Shown here in pieces: positions 1-10,800 of a DNA stretch of 64,000 nt. Numbering within the stretch: the stretch's first letter is position 1; each line of letters begins with the position of its first letter. Under the pieces are notes generated by a model. That model had not been told where the DNA came from. It worked only from the letters and a program-made list of their open reading frames with translations, and did not search any database. The stretch is from the NCBI RefSeq assembly GCF_035083965.1, contig NC_089722.1, positions 41,801,697 to 41,865,696 on the forward strand. Reading direction: 5' to 3'. Both the position numbers and the translations under genes were made by a program. This stretch comes from Branchiostoma lanceolatum (Eukaryota; Chordata; Leptocardii; Amphioxiformes; Branchiostomatidae).

Positions 1-120
1 ATTAGCGTCCAATCAAAGGGTTCCCAAACTCGGCAGGGGAGTTTTATTTTCCAATAGATTATTTGCCAGTGAATACACAATCAGCCGTTGATGAAGGTTT
101 GACATCCAGGTAGTAAGATA

Positions 121-250
121 CGGCAAAAATAGTTGCTCAAGCAACTGGATAAAATTTTGAAACAGTCAGACGTTTCAGACAGCATCCGCTGTCACTGACG
201 TCTGACTGTTTCAACATTTTATCCAGTTGCTTGAGCAACTATTTTTGCCA
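121..250. repeat. Fold-back (long inverted-repeat) element
   Basis: Arms of about 52 bp (122-173 and 198-249) are near-perfect reverse complements around a loop of about 24 bp. The outer end reads GGCAAAAATAGTTGCTCAAG and its complement closes at 249. It is a hairpin-type MITE or the tail of a larger element, sitting upstream of the sulfotransferase exons. The 1-120 and 251-510 flanks show no recognisable gene. Confidence 0.75.
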
Positions 251-510
251 CAATCAGCCGACCTTTTTACAGAAATCCACTTGCGCGACGTGTGGTTAAG
301 TGGTTTGTAAAACGACATCAGCAGCTCTTTCCCCATGCGGTCACCACATAAGGAAATAAAGTATCCGAGTATCCAAGCCGAGAGATTTCTGCTGTTGCAG
401 TGACGAATCTTTAATCGATAAATTTCACTCCATATAGACTTCCTATCATTGATCTTTGTGGTGTCGGTCGCCAACTAATGGTAACGTGTAGTACCACCTC
501 TTTCCGCCAG

Positions 511-1866
511 GTGGAGCCCCTCCGCCAAGTTGCAGGGTTGCCAAAAACTGTCCCCGGACGTGGTGTCCGACGTGTGCCGCTCCAATCGTCACGTGGCCGT
601 GAAGACCATCCGCTTGGTGGACATCAAGTCCCTGGCCCCGCTCGTCAGAAACCCGCGCCTAAACGTCAAAGTCGTCCACCTCATCCGGGACCCTCGCGGG
701 ATCTACAACTCTCGCGTGAACGAGAAGCGCCGCGAGAAGGGCGCGCCCGACACCGTGGCCGAACAGATGAACTTCTTGTGTAAAAGGGAGGCGTACAATC
801 TACAGGTCAGTGTAAATCTGCACTCTACAGGCCAGGGTAAACCCACAGAAGGTGTGTGGACTTCTTGTTTAAGCTGGAGGCCAACAATGTACAGTGTAAA
901 CTTGCAATCTTCGTATACAAGTCAGTATAAACCTGCCATCTCAGGTCACTTACAATCGATCTAAAAGGTCAGTGTTAGGCTGCTCACGGGATGGGGACTT
1001 GTTGTGTAAAAGGGAGGCCTATAATATACAGGTCAGGCCATGTTGATTTGATTATTTGGATGATATCGATGCGCGCATCAATTTTCGTCCGTTAAAAAAA
1101 AAGTTTTCGACCATACTGTAAATCGTACAAAGCAGCTGCAAAATGACAAAATATACGTTGTAAATTGAAAAAAAAAAATTGCGGAAAACGGATACTAAGG
1201 GGTGTTCTGACAGGGGGTCGGAGTTCAAGTTGCCTTGGCCTTGTTCGATCATGTTAACATGTTATGGGCCATTTCTTACAATGCTCATTGTTCCCTCCAT
1301 GCCAGGTGGGCCGATCGCCGCTCCCCTGGCTCGCAGGGCGCTACAAGTTGTTCCGGTTCGGAGTTCTCATTCTAACAATGCCCATTGTTCTCTCTCTCTG
1401 CCAGGTGGGCCGATCGCCGCTACCCTGGCTGGCCGGACGCTACAAGTTGTTCCGGTACGAAGACATCGCGCAGCGGCCCCTACAACAGGTGCAGCTGCTG
1501 TACGACTTCGTGGGCCTTCCCCTCCCCCAGCACGTGACGCAGTGGATCAAAGACAACACGCAGGAGGACAGGGACAGCAGTCTCTACACCACGTCACGCA
1601 ACTCCTCCGCCACTGCGCATGCGTGGAGACACGCCGTGCCCTGGCGGTACGCGCAGAAGGTGGAGAGCACATGCGCGAAGATGCTGGACCTGGCCGGGTA
1701 CAAGCGCGCCCCTAGCGAGAACCATCTGCACGACATCTCCTACGGCCTCATGGGTGATATCCCGACTCCTAACGTCCAGTCTAACGGTCAGGGTTCTAAA
1801 GCGGAGTCAAATCTGAACTTGCCCACAAAAGTACAGCTATTTGATGAAAATATTGACTCTCTATAG
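511..1866 (+). CDS. Carbohydrate sulfotransferase, CHST1/3-like (3' part only)
   Basis: Golgi type II enzyme that transfers sulfate from PAPS to galactose/GalNAc residues of proteoglycan or keratan chains. Two exons are seen: 511 (or 536)-805 and 1405-1866, joined in phase 0. Exon 1 carries HVAVKTIRL and the 3'-phosphosulfate-binding core VVHLIRDPRGIYNSR. Exon 2 carries GRYKLFRYEDIAQRP, LLYDFVGLPLPQHVTQWI and TTSRNSSATAHAWR, the order and spacing of the CHST1/CHST3 C-terminal half. The N-terminal membrane anchor and the 5'-PSB loop are missing and must lie in upstream exons outside the window. The acceptor of the first exon is uncertain (CAG at 508-510 or 533-535). TAG at 1864-1866 is followed by AATAAA at 1899. 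Both splice sites of the single visible intron are duplicated in tandem (separate entries). Family assignment is firm; the exact CHST paralogue is not resolved. Confidence 0.88.
763..1042 (+). repeat. Donor-spanning degenerate triplication, sulfotransferase exon 1
   Basis: The exon end plus donor (about 768-813, TGTAAAAGGGAGGCGTACAA then CTACAG|GTCAGT) recurs in degraded form at about 858-905 and more closely at about 994-1040, where GTGTAAAAGGGAGGCCTATA is followed by TACAGGTCAGG. The duplicated block includes coding sequence, donor and intron start. Confidence 0.7.
1275..1460 (+). repeat. Acceptor-spanning tandem duplication, sulfotransferase exon 2
   Basis: Two copies, 99 bp apart, of polypyrimidine tract, CCAG and the first ~55 coding bases of exon 2: one with its exon start at 1306, the genuine one at 1405. 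Both acceptors are intact. Copy 1 is open and in frame with copy 2, so use of the upstream acceptor would add 33 residues, repeating VGRSPLPWLAGRYKLFR. Confidence 0.85.
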
Positions 1867-1898
1867 CGTTTGATTAAAGATATGAAATGTCGTTTTAT

Positions 1899-1904
1899 AA
1901 TAAA
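1899..1904 (+). other. Candidate polyadenylation signal
   Basis: AATAAA 33 bases after the sulfotransferase stop codon. Confidence 0.5.
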
Positions 1905-2325
1905 ATGTCGTTTTATATCGTGCCTTCCTTGTTTTTGTGTCATTGTTTTCTTTTTACATTTATCCTTCTTGAATACTTTCCTTGCCGGTTCTAGGTTCTA
2001 TATATATTGTATCAATATCACATAAGATATTTATTCAAACGACAGCAGTTATGACCAGTTCAACAGTGATCCTTCTTACGCGTACGCGTGTATGATCGTA
2101 TTGTTAAAGACCGATACAGGTATATATTATATGAATGGTTTATTTCAGAAGGTAAAATAATGCTCAACAGTAGCAGTCAACGGACTGAATTGTTGCTGTA
2201 GCATTCACATTAAAATTCATCCACATCATTACACAATTGAATACGAAATCCATGATACAAACACACATTAATTATTAAAACCATTAATTCTTTAAGACAA
2301 TATACAAAGATCTTAGAGATAGACA

Positions 2326-2655
2326 TTACATATACGTATTAAGCAAGCGGACAATGAATGGTACGGCACTGTTGCGATATCGGTTTGTATTGCAACGAGG
2401 ATTGTTAAGTTTATGCGACGATCTAGTTTGGCGCCTACTAATGTGACCTCTGGTGGATGGCAAAAGGTGTTGGAAATGTACAGATTGACTAAGAGTGTTC
2501 GCAAAGTTCGTGACCAGTTGAAGACGACGTGTCTGGAGGGAGGGTAGACCCAAGTGAACACAGGCATCAGTGTAAGGCGTGTAGTCCGCGCCCATAATGA
2601 TCCGTACAGCACGGCGTTGGACCTTCTCGATTCTGTTGCTCAGTGTGGTGGTCAA
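2326..2655 (-). mobile_element. LINE reverse-transcriptase C-terminal remnant
   Basis: An open stretch of 109 codons on the minus strand reads IEKVQRRAVRIIMGADYTPY, then LGLPSLQTRRLQL and NTNRYRNSAVPFIVRLLN. This is the layout of the region C-terminal to the polymerase domain in CR1/Jockey-like non-LTR retrotransposons. Only the 3' end is present, so it is a 5'-truncated dead copy. Its AT-rich 3' tail probably continues to about 2150. The sequence between it and the sulfotransferase (1905-2150) shows nothing else. Confidence 0.75.
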
Positions 2656-3011
2656 TTATGATCGTGAACAAACACACCATCTCCAAAAAAGATCAATAGT
2701 CAGGTTGTTTATTTCTCATCCGGACACATGAAGCAACCTAAAAATGCACAAATGTCACAGTTATCATACATACATGTTGCATCCAGTAGACAACGACAAC
2801 TCAAGCCATGTCAAAATCGAGTCTTTCAGCAAGATGCAACTTAATTCTAGCAGACAGTAAGTCTATGTTCAATGGCCGGCTAACTTTTCTAGCATATACC
2901 CTTTAGTCTACTTGGCCAATTTATATTATTTTTCCAGCAATCTTTTCCAAGAAATCTAAGTTGCAAGTTTGTACCATTACTAAGAGGACTTTCAAAATGT
3001 TGTGACACTGG

Positions 3012-3372
3012 AAAACATATGGAGTTCCACACATTGCTACATGTAGTTCCACACATTGCTACATGTAGTTCCACACATTGCTACATGTAGTTCCACACAT
3101 TGCTACATGCAGTTCCACATATGCTACATGTAGTTCCAAACATTGCTACATGTAGTTCCACACATTGCTACACTGAGTTCCACACATTGCTACACTGAGT
3201 TCCACACATTGCTACATGTAGTGACACACATTGCTACACTAAGTTCCACACATTGCTACATGTAGTGACACACATTGCTACACGGAGTTCTACACATTGC
3301 TACATGTAGTGACACACATTGCTACACGGAGTTCCACACATTGCTACATGGAGTTCCACACATTGCGACATA
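3012..3372. repeat. 22-bp minisatellite next to the XK-related stop codon
   Basis: About 16 imperfect copies of a unit near GTTCCACACATTGCTACATG. It ends 12 bp before the stop codon of the XK-related gene on the minus strand, so it lies in that gene's 3' UTR or immediately downstream. Confidence 0.9.
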
Positions 3373-3383
3373 GATCCGGAGTT

Positions 3384-5108
3384 CTACACAGAGTTAAGCG
3401 CTACAGAGTTGCCAGAATCCGGGGAAGGCGAGTTCTGCTCTGCTGTTTCAGTTCCTGACGCGCCTCCACGACAGAACGCGACCGGAGACTCTATCCTTCC
3501 ATTCAGCACCATCCCGATAAATCCGAACCCAGCCGACACCACAGATCCCGCCACTATCCCCACCAGAGCCGGGACGTCATACCAGTCCTGTCCCGCCTTC
3601 TGCGTGTACCACACCGTCACCATGGTGATGTTGCCTAGCAACGTGAGCGCAGAGTTGAGCCAGAACGTCCGCCTGTGGTCGGGAGAGAACGTCATGCTGA
3701 AGCTGTCCACCACCATGGCCAGGCCCCAGGCGCAGAGACCCACAATGCCCTTGAGTTTCCGGTCTATGGCGAAGAAGGCGGCGGTCATGACGAGCCAGTG
3801 TAACCCTATACGCAGCGCGATCCACGGCGCGAAGGCGGACGCGAACAGCCCCATGGTCAGGACGCGCACGCTGACCTCCAGAACCTTCCAGAAGGTCATG
3901 AACACCAGCCTTCCCACAAGTCCGCGCGTCAGCGTCTTTCTGTGGAGGTTGGACTTGTAGTACAGGTAGGTCACAACGGCCTTGACCGTCACCACGAGCG
4001 AAATCACCATGGAGACGACCTTGAGGACGCTGACCCTCTCGTCTGTGACGACCCAGATTTTGATCTGAAGACACAGCTGAGAGATGGCCGCCATGACAGC
4101 TTCCAACAGGTGGATGATGGGAAGGTACCGCTCCAGCTCTACCCCGCTGACGTCACTGCCTCTCCATATAAGGAGCGAGAACACTGCGTAATGCATGCAG
4201 ACGCCCACGACGGGAATCGAAGACAAACACCAGAACACGCAGGGCGAAATGTGGACGACTTTTGCAAAATTGCTGCTGTCGTCATGGTGACGAGACCTTT
4301 CGGCGAGGTAAAGGAACCCGCATGACCATATATGGAGGATGAGCTGCGCCCCGGTGACGAGGCCCAGGGTCCAGGCGAACCACTCCGTGTGCCCGCCGCT
4401 GTAGTACTCCGCCGCCAGGGCGACGTCCGTGCCCAGTTTACACAAATATAGGCCCAGTGGGATCACCACCAGCACACACACCTGGTAAAACAGAAGAAAG
4501 AATTATCTTTAAAAAATGTTTTTCTGTTATAGAGGCTCACTCACGTACTCCTCATTCACTCACTCACTCACTTAATCGCTCACCGTGATACTCATTCACT
4601 CACTCAATCGCTCATACTCACTCACTCTCACACTCATTCACATACTCTTGCTTGCTCACTCACTCACGCACTCACTCATTCACTCACTCACTCATGATCA
4701 CTCTCATTCACACACTCAATCACTCGCTCACCCACTCACTCACTCACTCACTCACTCACTCAATTACTTAATCATTCACCTAAACTCAGTTAGATAATGT
4801 TCATAATACTAGATAGAAAATAATAGGATGAAAAGATGGAGAATAGCATAGAATAGAACAGAGTAGAATAGCATAGTATAGAATAGAATAGAATGGAATG
4901 GAATATAGTACAATAGAATATAGTAGAATACAATACAATACAATACAATACAATACAATACAATAGGGGAAAAAACTTATCACACACACACCTGCATCGT
5001 CTTGTGGCGCCAAATCTCCTGCCAACCCTTCATGGTCTTATCCCAGCATGCCCCGGGGCTGCCCTTGTGCTGGTGCAGGCCCTCCAAGTGCGCATGTGTG
5101 GCCGCCAT
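3384..5108 (-). CDS. XK-related (XKR) family membrane protein
   Basis: Polytopic plasma-membrane protein of the XK/XKR family, whose characterised members (XKR4, XKR8, XKR9) scramble phospholipids. Two exons: 5108-4992 (39 codons, starting at ATG in GCCATGGCGGC context read on the minus strand) and 4481-3384, phase 0, 404 aa. Exon 2 has 8-10 hydrophobic segments. Family landmarks in order are LYLCKLGTDVALAAEYYSGG (human XKR8: LLDLGTDLWAAVQY), LLEAVMAAISQLCLQIKIWV (LFETFLETAPQL region), RVLTMGLFASAFAPWIALRI and HRRTFWLNSALTLLGNITMV. The C-terminal tail is short (about 30 aa, Ser-rich); I see no obvious DxxD-type caspase site of the kind that activates XKR8, so apoptotic activation is not supported. 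A CAG at 5121-5123 before the start suggests an upstream non-coding exon. The single intron is filled with simple repeats. Paralogue identity is not resolved. Confidence 0.85.
4545..4790. repeat. (CACT)n simple repeat
   Basis: Interrupted tetranucleotide repeat CTCACTCACTCA inside the intron of the XK-related gene. Confidence 0.95.
4799..4975. repeat. AATAG/AATAC pentanucleotide repeat
   Basis: Degenerate GAATAGAATAG followed by a purer CAATACAATA block. It lies in the XK-related intron, 16 bp downstream (in gene direction) of the exon 1 donor. Confidence 0.9.
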
Positions 5109-6228
5109 GCTGTTCGTAGACTGTAAGTTCAAGGTCATGACAACCAAGTCGCAAGGAAAGTTGTCAGTCGGAGGTTCTTTCTTGGATAAATGACGATTCT
5201 CGGTGATTCGTGGACGCTACCTAAAACAAGAATGATAATATTAAAGTAAAAAAGTTACAAGCTAAATCCCATATAACAGCCATAACACAAACTATATAAA
5301 TTCATCGTATTCGTCTCTCGTCGTCTAGAATGACCATTTTACATATTGCGTTATATGTGTCGGGTAAGGTTATATGTGTAATTTAAGTACTAAGGCCTCC
5401 AGTACATAGCTAAAAAAGACTTAAGGTACTGCTTCTACAACAGCAAAGGTCCTGCATTGTGTGTGTGTGTGGGGGGGGGGGGGTAATCCTAAACGCTAAA
5501 TTCACTAAGGCATTATCTATGTATTGTGTTTAATACGAGCAGGCTGTCTTCGCTTTACGCTAAATTCAGGCGCAGATTGTGTCATTTCATAGAAATAGAG
5601 TCCGGCTACGAATTACGTCGATTGTGTAGTAAACATTATACTTCTTTGTTCAGTTTATTGACATACGTGTGCTTTGATCATTTTCGCCGAAATCTTTGAA
5701 AAAAGAAGAAGAGAGAATCCCTACCTGCCAGCCCTATATTTGAGGACCGATATTGCAAACACCATTTTTATTTTCCTTGGTCTAACGGAACTTGGGCGAG
5801 ATCTAAGGAGCGAGACGCAGACCGCATGGCTCAGATTGTTCATGTTACAACAAGAAGATCACAGACCTAACCAAGTCCATGTCACTAGTACAGTCTGCTC
5901 CTGCTACTCAGCTCTAAAGCGTTACGCTTCGAGAACGGTCGAGTTTGATGACGAAATCTTCACGTACGGGGCGGCCACATGCGTCGTACACGATCGCACG
6001 ATTTTGATGTACAATTTCTAAGCAGGATGTTTCAGAGACAACCACACCGACATTGGCGACAAGTTTCCGTTACAAGAAACTTGAATTTTGTACGAAGTTC
6101 CTACAATCCCCTTAGTTTGTGATCGCCTACAACGAACTTGATGGGCCCTTACTTTTTACACTTATAGTCAGTCTAGCTAAGTGCTACTAGTTTATATGTA
6201 AGTGCATGCTGTAAGAATATATATTTAC

Positions 6229-6430
6229 CTGAAGTGACGGCAACGTTGAAATTCCCTGTCCATACAAATGAACCAAGACTCCCTTCTTCTCGACCCAAAC
6301 CTCCAGAGTTCAGATCCAGGTCTGTTGCCGCCAAACCGACTTGCAATACTGGAAAGAGTTTCAGTTCCTCAAACGGAACGCTAAGCCGTGGCGCAATGTC
6401 CATACTCCTTCCCGACAAGAACTGGTGCAT
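6229..6430 (-). other. Unassigned open exon-like segment
   Basis: The minus-strand open frame runs from ATG at 6430 (or an acceptor-like CACCAG ending at 6422) to a good donor TTCAG|GTAAAT at 6229. It reads RSMDIAPRLSVPFEELKLFP and later GSLGSFVWTGNFNVAVTSG. Codon use looks coding, but I recognise no family. If it spliced to the XK-related exon 1 the frames would not match, so it could only be a 5' UTR exon of that gene, or belong to something else, or be chance. Confidence 0.2.
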
Positions 6431-7091
6431 AGAACAGGTATATATAGCGCATAGCGTCAGCCCTTCTAGTTGTAACCAGTTCAAAGGGACTTTCGTTGAC
6501 GTAACGCTAGAGTGAGATACTTTTCCTTTCACAATAACGTCTGGAGAAATCTTAAAAGCTGCCCCGTAACAAAATCCAGTTTCTTTGTTTCCCGCTTTTT
6601 TTTCCGACGCACGTCCGCCAGGTAAGAGTGGTGTCGGGTATCTTCGCCTATTGTTTGAACTCCGACCTTACGGTGTTACGTTTCGTCACCGACAACATGG
6701 CGGCAATAGATGATGCAAGAGTTGTCACGTTCTCTCTGCGTGACACGTGCGTGACACGTCGCCATGGAAACGACCTTGCCGTGTCTGGGTACATGCATAT
6801 GCTTGACCCTTAAGCGTGCTGACAGAATAGGAGGTATAAAGTTACTGGCAATGATGTCACGAAAAGTCGGCCAAGTGTTTCAGAAACAAACCGCTGCTAT
6901 TTATGAAGGATTTCTGATTGCCAAGGTCACAGACAGGTTCTGATCTCAACGGAGTGAGTGGATGATTTAACTGTCCATGCATACATGTAAAAAAAAAAAA
7001 AGGTAGGCAACGGTAGTTCCATAGCCTTATTGATGCCGTATAGGAAGGGACAGTGGGTCAAGTTGTTGTCCACTGTGTCTAGGGCACGATA

Positions 7092-7275
7092 TTGGAAAGT
7101 GGAGAACACACAACTCCTTCCAGAGCCTTTTCCTCCCCAACCGAAGTCGGGTACCCATTTTTACACCTGAATAGAGTGAGAAAGGGCACCATATCGGTGG
7201 CATGTCAGGGGATTCGAACCCAGGACCTCTGCGTTCTGGGCCAAACGCCGCTACGCCAATACGACATATGCATGT
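7092..7275 (-). mobile_element. tRNA-derived SINE
   Basis: Read on the minus strand it has an A-box-like TTGGCGTAGCGGCG, a perfect B-box GGTTCGAATCC and a head resembling a tRNA, followed by a body containing TTTACACC and CCCAACCGAAG (given as on the plus strand). The same body occurs without its head at 36990-37125. It lies 3' of the TPC-like gene. Confidence 0.65.
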
Positions 7276-7827
7276 CCGTAGTGATGATGATGCATTGCCA
7301 TTGCGCTTTGCGGCAGGAGTAGAAACGATCGAAGTAACTTGTAGTTCAACACAAGATTCAGATTTGCTACAGAAATTAAAGCAAATGTTTCATAGGTTTA
7401 TTGTCACCTTTGACACGTTGAAAGTCTTCATATCTTGAGTATCGGTTAAAACTAGTCAAAGTGTTATTGGGGGAGATATTATGAGACGCTGGCTACCTGC
7501 AATTTGTCTATCCCAGCGCGGTGTAGCTGCATCAGTTGGTCTGGACTTTGCTCCAGCAACTTTTAAAGTGAGAGAAAATCGAATAATTGTCTAGATTCGT
7601 ATGCAAGCAATGTTTTCGTAGTCTTTGAGCTTAATTATATGCAGAAGTAATAATGCATAGTTCTTGAGTAAATATCGGATAAGGCATAAAATTACCCTAA
7701 GACAGGGATTGTCGTAACTTTTTAAGTTACTGCCGTATACAACAGTCATCGGCTTCCGTCTACAGTTTCTTTAATTCGATGTTCCTGAACGTGATGAAGT
7801 TCACGACCGAATCGCTAGGTGTCGCCA

Positions 7828-10800
7828 CTACGCCGTCTCGTCCTCTTCCTCCTCCAAGTCCATGACCCGCAGAGTGGAGGAGATTCGCCGCCTCAGCTGC
7901 GTCTGGAGAGAGAAAGAGAGAGATTATACATCATGTAAGGGCGACATCTACCGACAAAGTGGCAAACTGCCGACATACTAAGTTGTTATGCAAAATAAAC
8001 ATTTATGAAAGCCTGAGAGCCATCCTGTTTAGTGCCAGGCTCTGCCTTCACAGAACAGTCTTACGCACACGATTCTCCTTACTTTATATCTCGCGTCACT
8101 TGGGTGATAATCCAATATCCTATAGCATTTTTTAAAACCATTCATCATGTGTATTTTATGTTTGTACTTAGTACAAGAAAGATGATGTTAACTCTAAAGC
8201 CGCACAACCTCACTCATACTGTACGCTCGAATTAGATGCTGGGTCTCGTCAATAAAAGAAAGTTTTTCTGCAAAGGATTCGGTGTTTTCCTTACCCTTGC
8301 TTGTGTGCGCAGCCTGGCTGCAGATTTGCTCAGTTCCGACAGGCGGCGCAGCTCTTCGGCGTTCAGCACCGTGATGTCGCCTAGCAACTCCCGCCTCCAG
8401 TTGCCTAAACTCTTTCTTCCTGAGAAGCGGACTAAAGATTTAAAGTGAAAAGGGAGAATTTTTCCTTGTTACAATGGAACGTCTTGTACCTGACACTTGA
8501 CATAAATTTTAAGACTGAAATATACATAATTTTGTTGCATTCTAGTTCAATGGATGTAAACGCTATAGAATCTTAAAGAAGTATAACAACAATAGCAGCA
8601 AAAGTTCTCTAACAAGACAACAAATGAGATACATTCACGAATGATGATACCACAATTTTTGCTATTGGGGATCGGAATCAGACAATACCAAAGCACAGGT
8701 ATTGGCCATCGTACTAGTACAGCCACGGTACGCAAGATAGTTAACATTATTTTGCTGGGTTTTGTTTCCAGGGTTAATTTATTCTGTTCTACTAGGTTAT
8801 AAAATCTCTAAATGTGAATGAGTAGGGGAAAACAAGATAGACGCTGCGAGTTCTCATCGTCACCAAAATCATGCCTCTGTACATTTGACAGTATACCCAA
8901 TTATCACCCATACGCACCCGCCTCCTCTGCCGGCTCGTCACGTGACGTTGACGTTGCCCCTGGCGACGTGGGATCCTGAGGACTGTCGTCTGTCGGGCTG
9001 TTGCTATGACAACCGGTGACGTGTGACCCGAGGGCGGGCATGAGGATAGACGCAGGGAGGGACAAGTCCAGGCTGGACAGGGACATCTGGAAGGGAGATC
9101 AGAGATGTTTTGAGGACAATATGTTGTTGTGGGCCTTCGTATGTTTACGTGTAAGACCGAGTATGGAATGGAAATCGGAGTTATTACAATGTAGTTGTCG
9201 TTGTAGGTCTGTGTACGCTATACACCGGACAAGGACGTCTGGAAGGGAAATCGGAAAATGTCTGTCTAATTGTTGTTTGAGTCCTTCGTACGTTTAAAGA
9301 CTGGACAAGTACATCTGATGGAAAATTTATCTCAGTCCTGTTGTCGGTGTGGGCCTTCATACATTTAAGGTTAAAATTGGACAGGGACCATTCATTAGAA
9401 GGGAAATGTATCTTATTCAAATAGTCGTTGTAGGCCTTTGTAAATTAGATGTTACGGGTTAAAGAAAGCTATATGCGATATTTTCATACTCTCCAAGCAG
9501 AGGAGTGGGTCCGGCAGGTTTTTGGCGTGTTTTTAGGCGTTTTTGTCGGGCTATCTACTTTGTCATGGTTTCTTTGTCTCTGACAAAGTAGATAGCCCGA
9601 CAAAAACGCCTAAAAACACGCCAAAAAGCTGCCGGACCCACTCCTCTGCTTGGAGAGTAGATTTTCAGAGATAACCACAGACCCTGTAAGAAATGGACAT
9701 TTTGTCTCGATCTTGTTCTTCTTCCTCCTCCTCCTCCTCAGTAGAGTCTCCGGCCTCGCTCTCCTGAAAGAACAAACGATATCGTGAAAGGTCATTACAA
9801 GTGATCAACACGTTAGTATGTCTATAGCAACTTTCTCAGGACAGCCTCTTATTTTAGCCACGCCTCAGGGAAGAGGTGACACTCCGACATGGCAGCTGTG
9901 ACGTCATAGTCACGTGAGTCAGATACTTTGTATTGTTTGATAACGGAATCAAACTGACGTCAGGCTGTATGATGGACACTAGGTCCACCTTTATCACCAT
10001 GGTAACGGATGTGACGTCATGGCCACGTCAACTACTAAGGAATGGTGAAATGACGTAATGAAACTGACGTCAGCCTGTATGATGGAGACCAGGTCCACCA
10101 TGATTGCCATGGCAACGTTGACGACCAGCAGATGCATCAGCGTGAAGTACAGCAGGAAGTACGCGCATGCCCAGTACGACGTCTCCGTGGCAACATGCTG
10201 CATCATACTGTCCCAGCCGGACCCCATGAGGATCTGGAACAGGAAATGACGTCACGTTTCGTATGATTTTCTGCAAGGCTACGAGAGTAACGACCGCCAT
10301 AAAGGATCCAGAGCAACCTTTCCATCACAAAAATCTTAACACCCCACGTTGCTATCGTAAATATGTCGTAAAACGCCGTGACAGGGCTTAAAGTGCTGTT
10401 AAAAAGTAGTCGCTACTAATCACAGTTAGTATAATGTGACACATTTGTAAATATACGGAAAAAACAAAAGTGTTTGTATCGTATCGTCATGAAGCTATCA
10501 CAGAATGTCTGCGGACGCCCCGTGGCAAAACGATGTAGATTTTCATTACGTTTTGGGGTGGAGGATGTCAAATCATTTCCTTACAGCATTGGCTCGTCCC
10601 AAGACACGATTAAACTTGATAAACCATCTTCTCTACGTAGCTAAGTTCTGACTAGCGCATGTCCCCGCTTGTTCTTCTAACCTGAAACAGAGTCAGCATG
10701 GCGGTGTCAAAGTCCTTGAACCCTCGAGGTGGCTTGAACCCTGCAAGAGAATCATAATGAATGGTTAACGGTACATACTGTAAACGTATCTCAAGTAACG

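Larger units (their letters stand above)
5124..7827. other. Intergenic stretch between XK-related and TPC-like genes
   Basis: Upstream of the XK-related start and downstream of the TPC-like stop. It holds a G14 homopolymer at about 5470, scattered CGCTAAATTCA motifs shared with the array at 11322, one uncertain open exon (6229-6430) and a tRNA-derived SINE (7092-7275). No confident gene. Confidence 0.6.

Noticed and set aside
3319-4325. Plus-strand and alternative minus-strand frames over the XK-related exon
   Set aside because: Shadows of the XKR reading frame, which alone has membrane segments and family motifs.
5674-6021. 115-codon plus-strand frame
   Set aside because: No recognisable domain, no convincing splice context, composition like the surrounding non-coding DNA.
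7200-7275. Functional tRNA gene on the minus strand
   Set aside because: B box is perfect, but acceptor stem pairing is not visible and the body is shared with another SINE copy.
7092-7438. Two overlapping plus-strand frames
   Set aside because: They lie in the SINE and have no family similarity.
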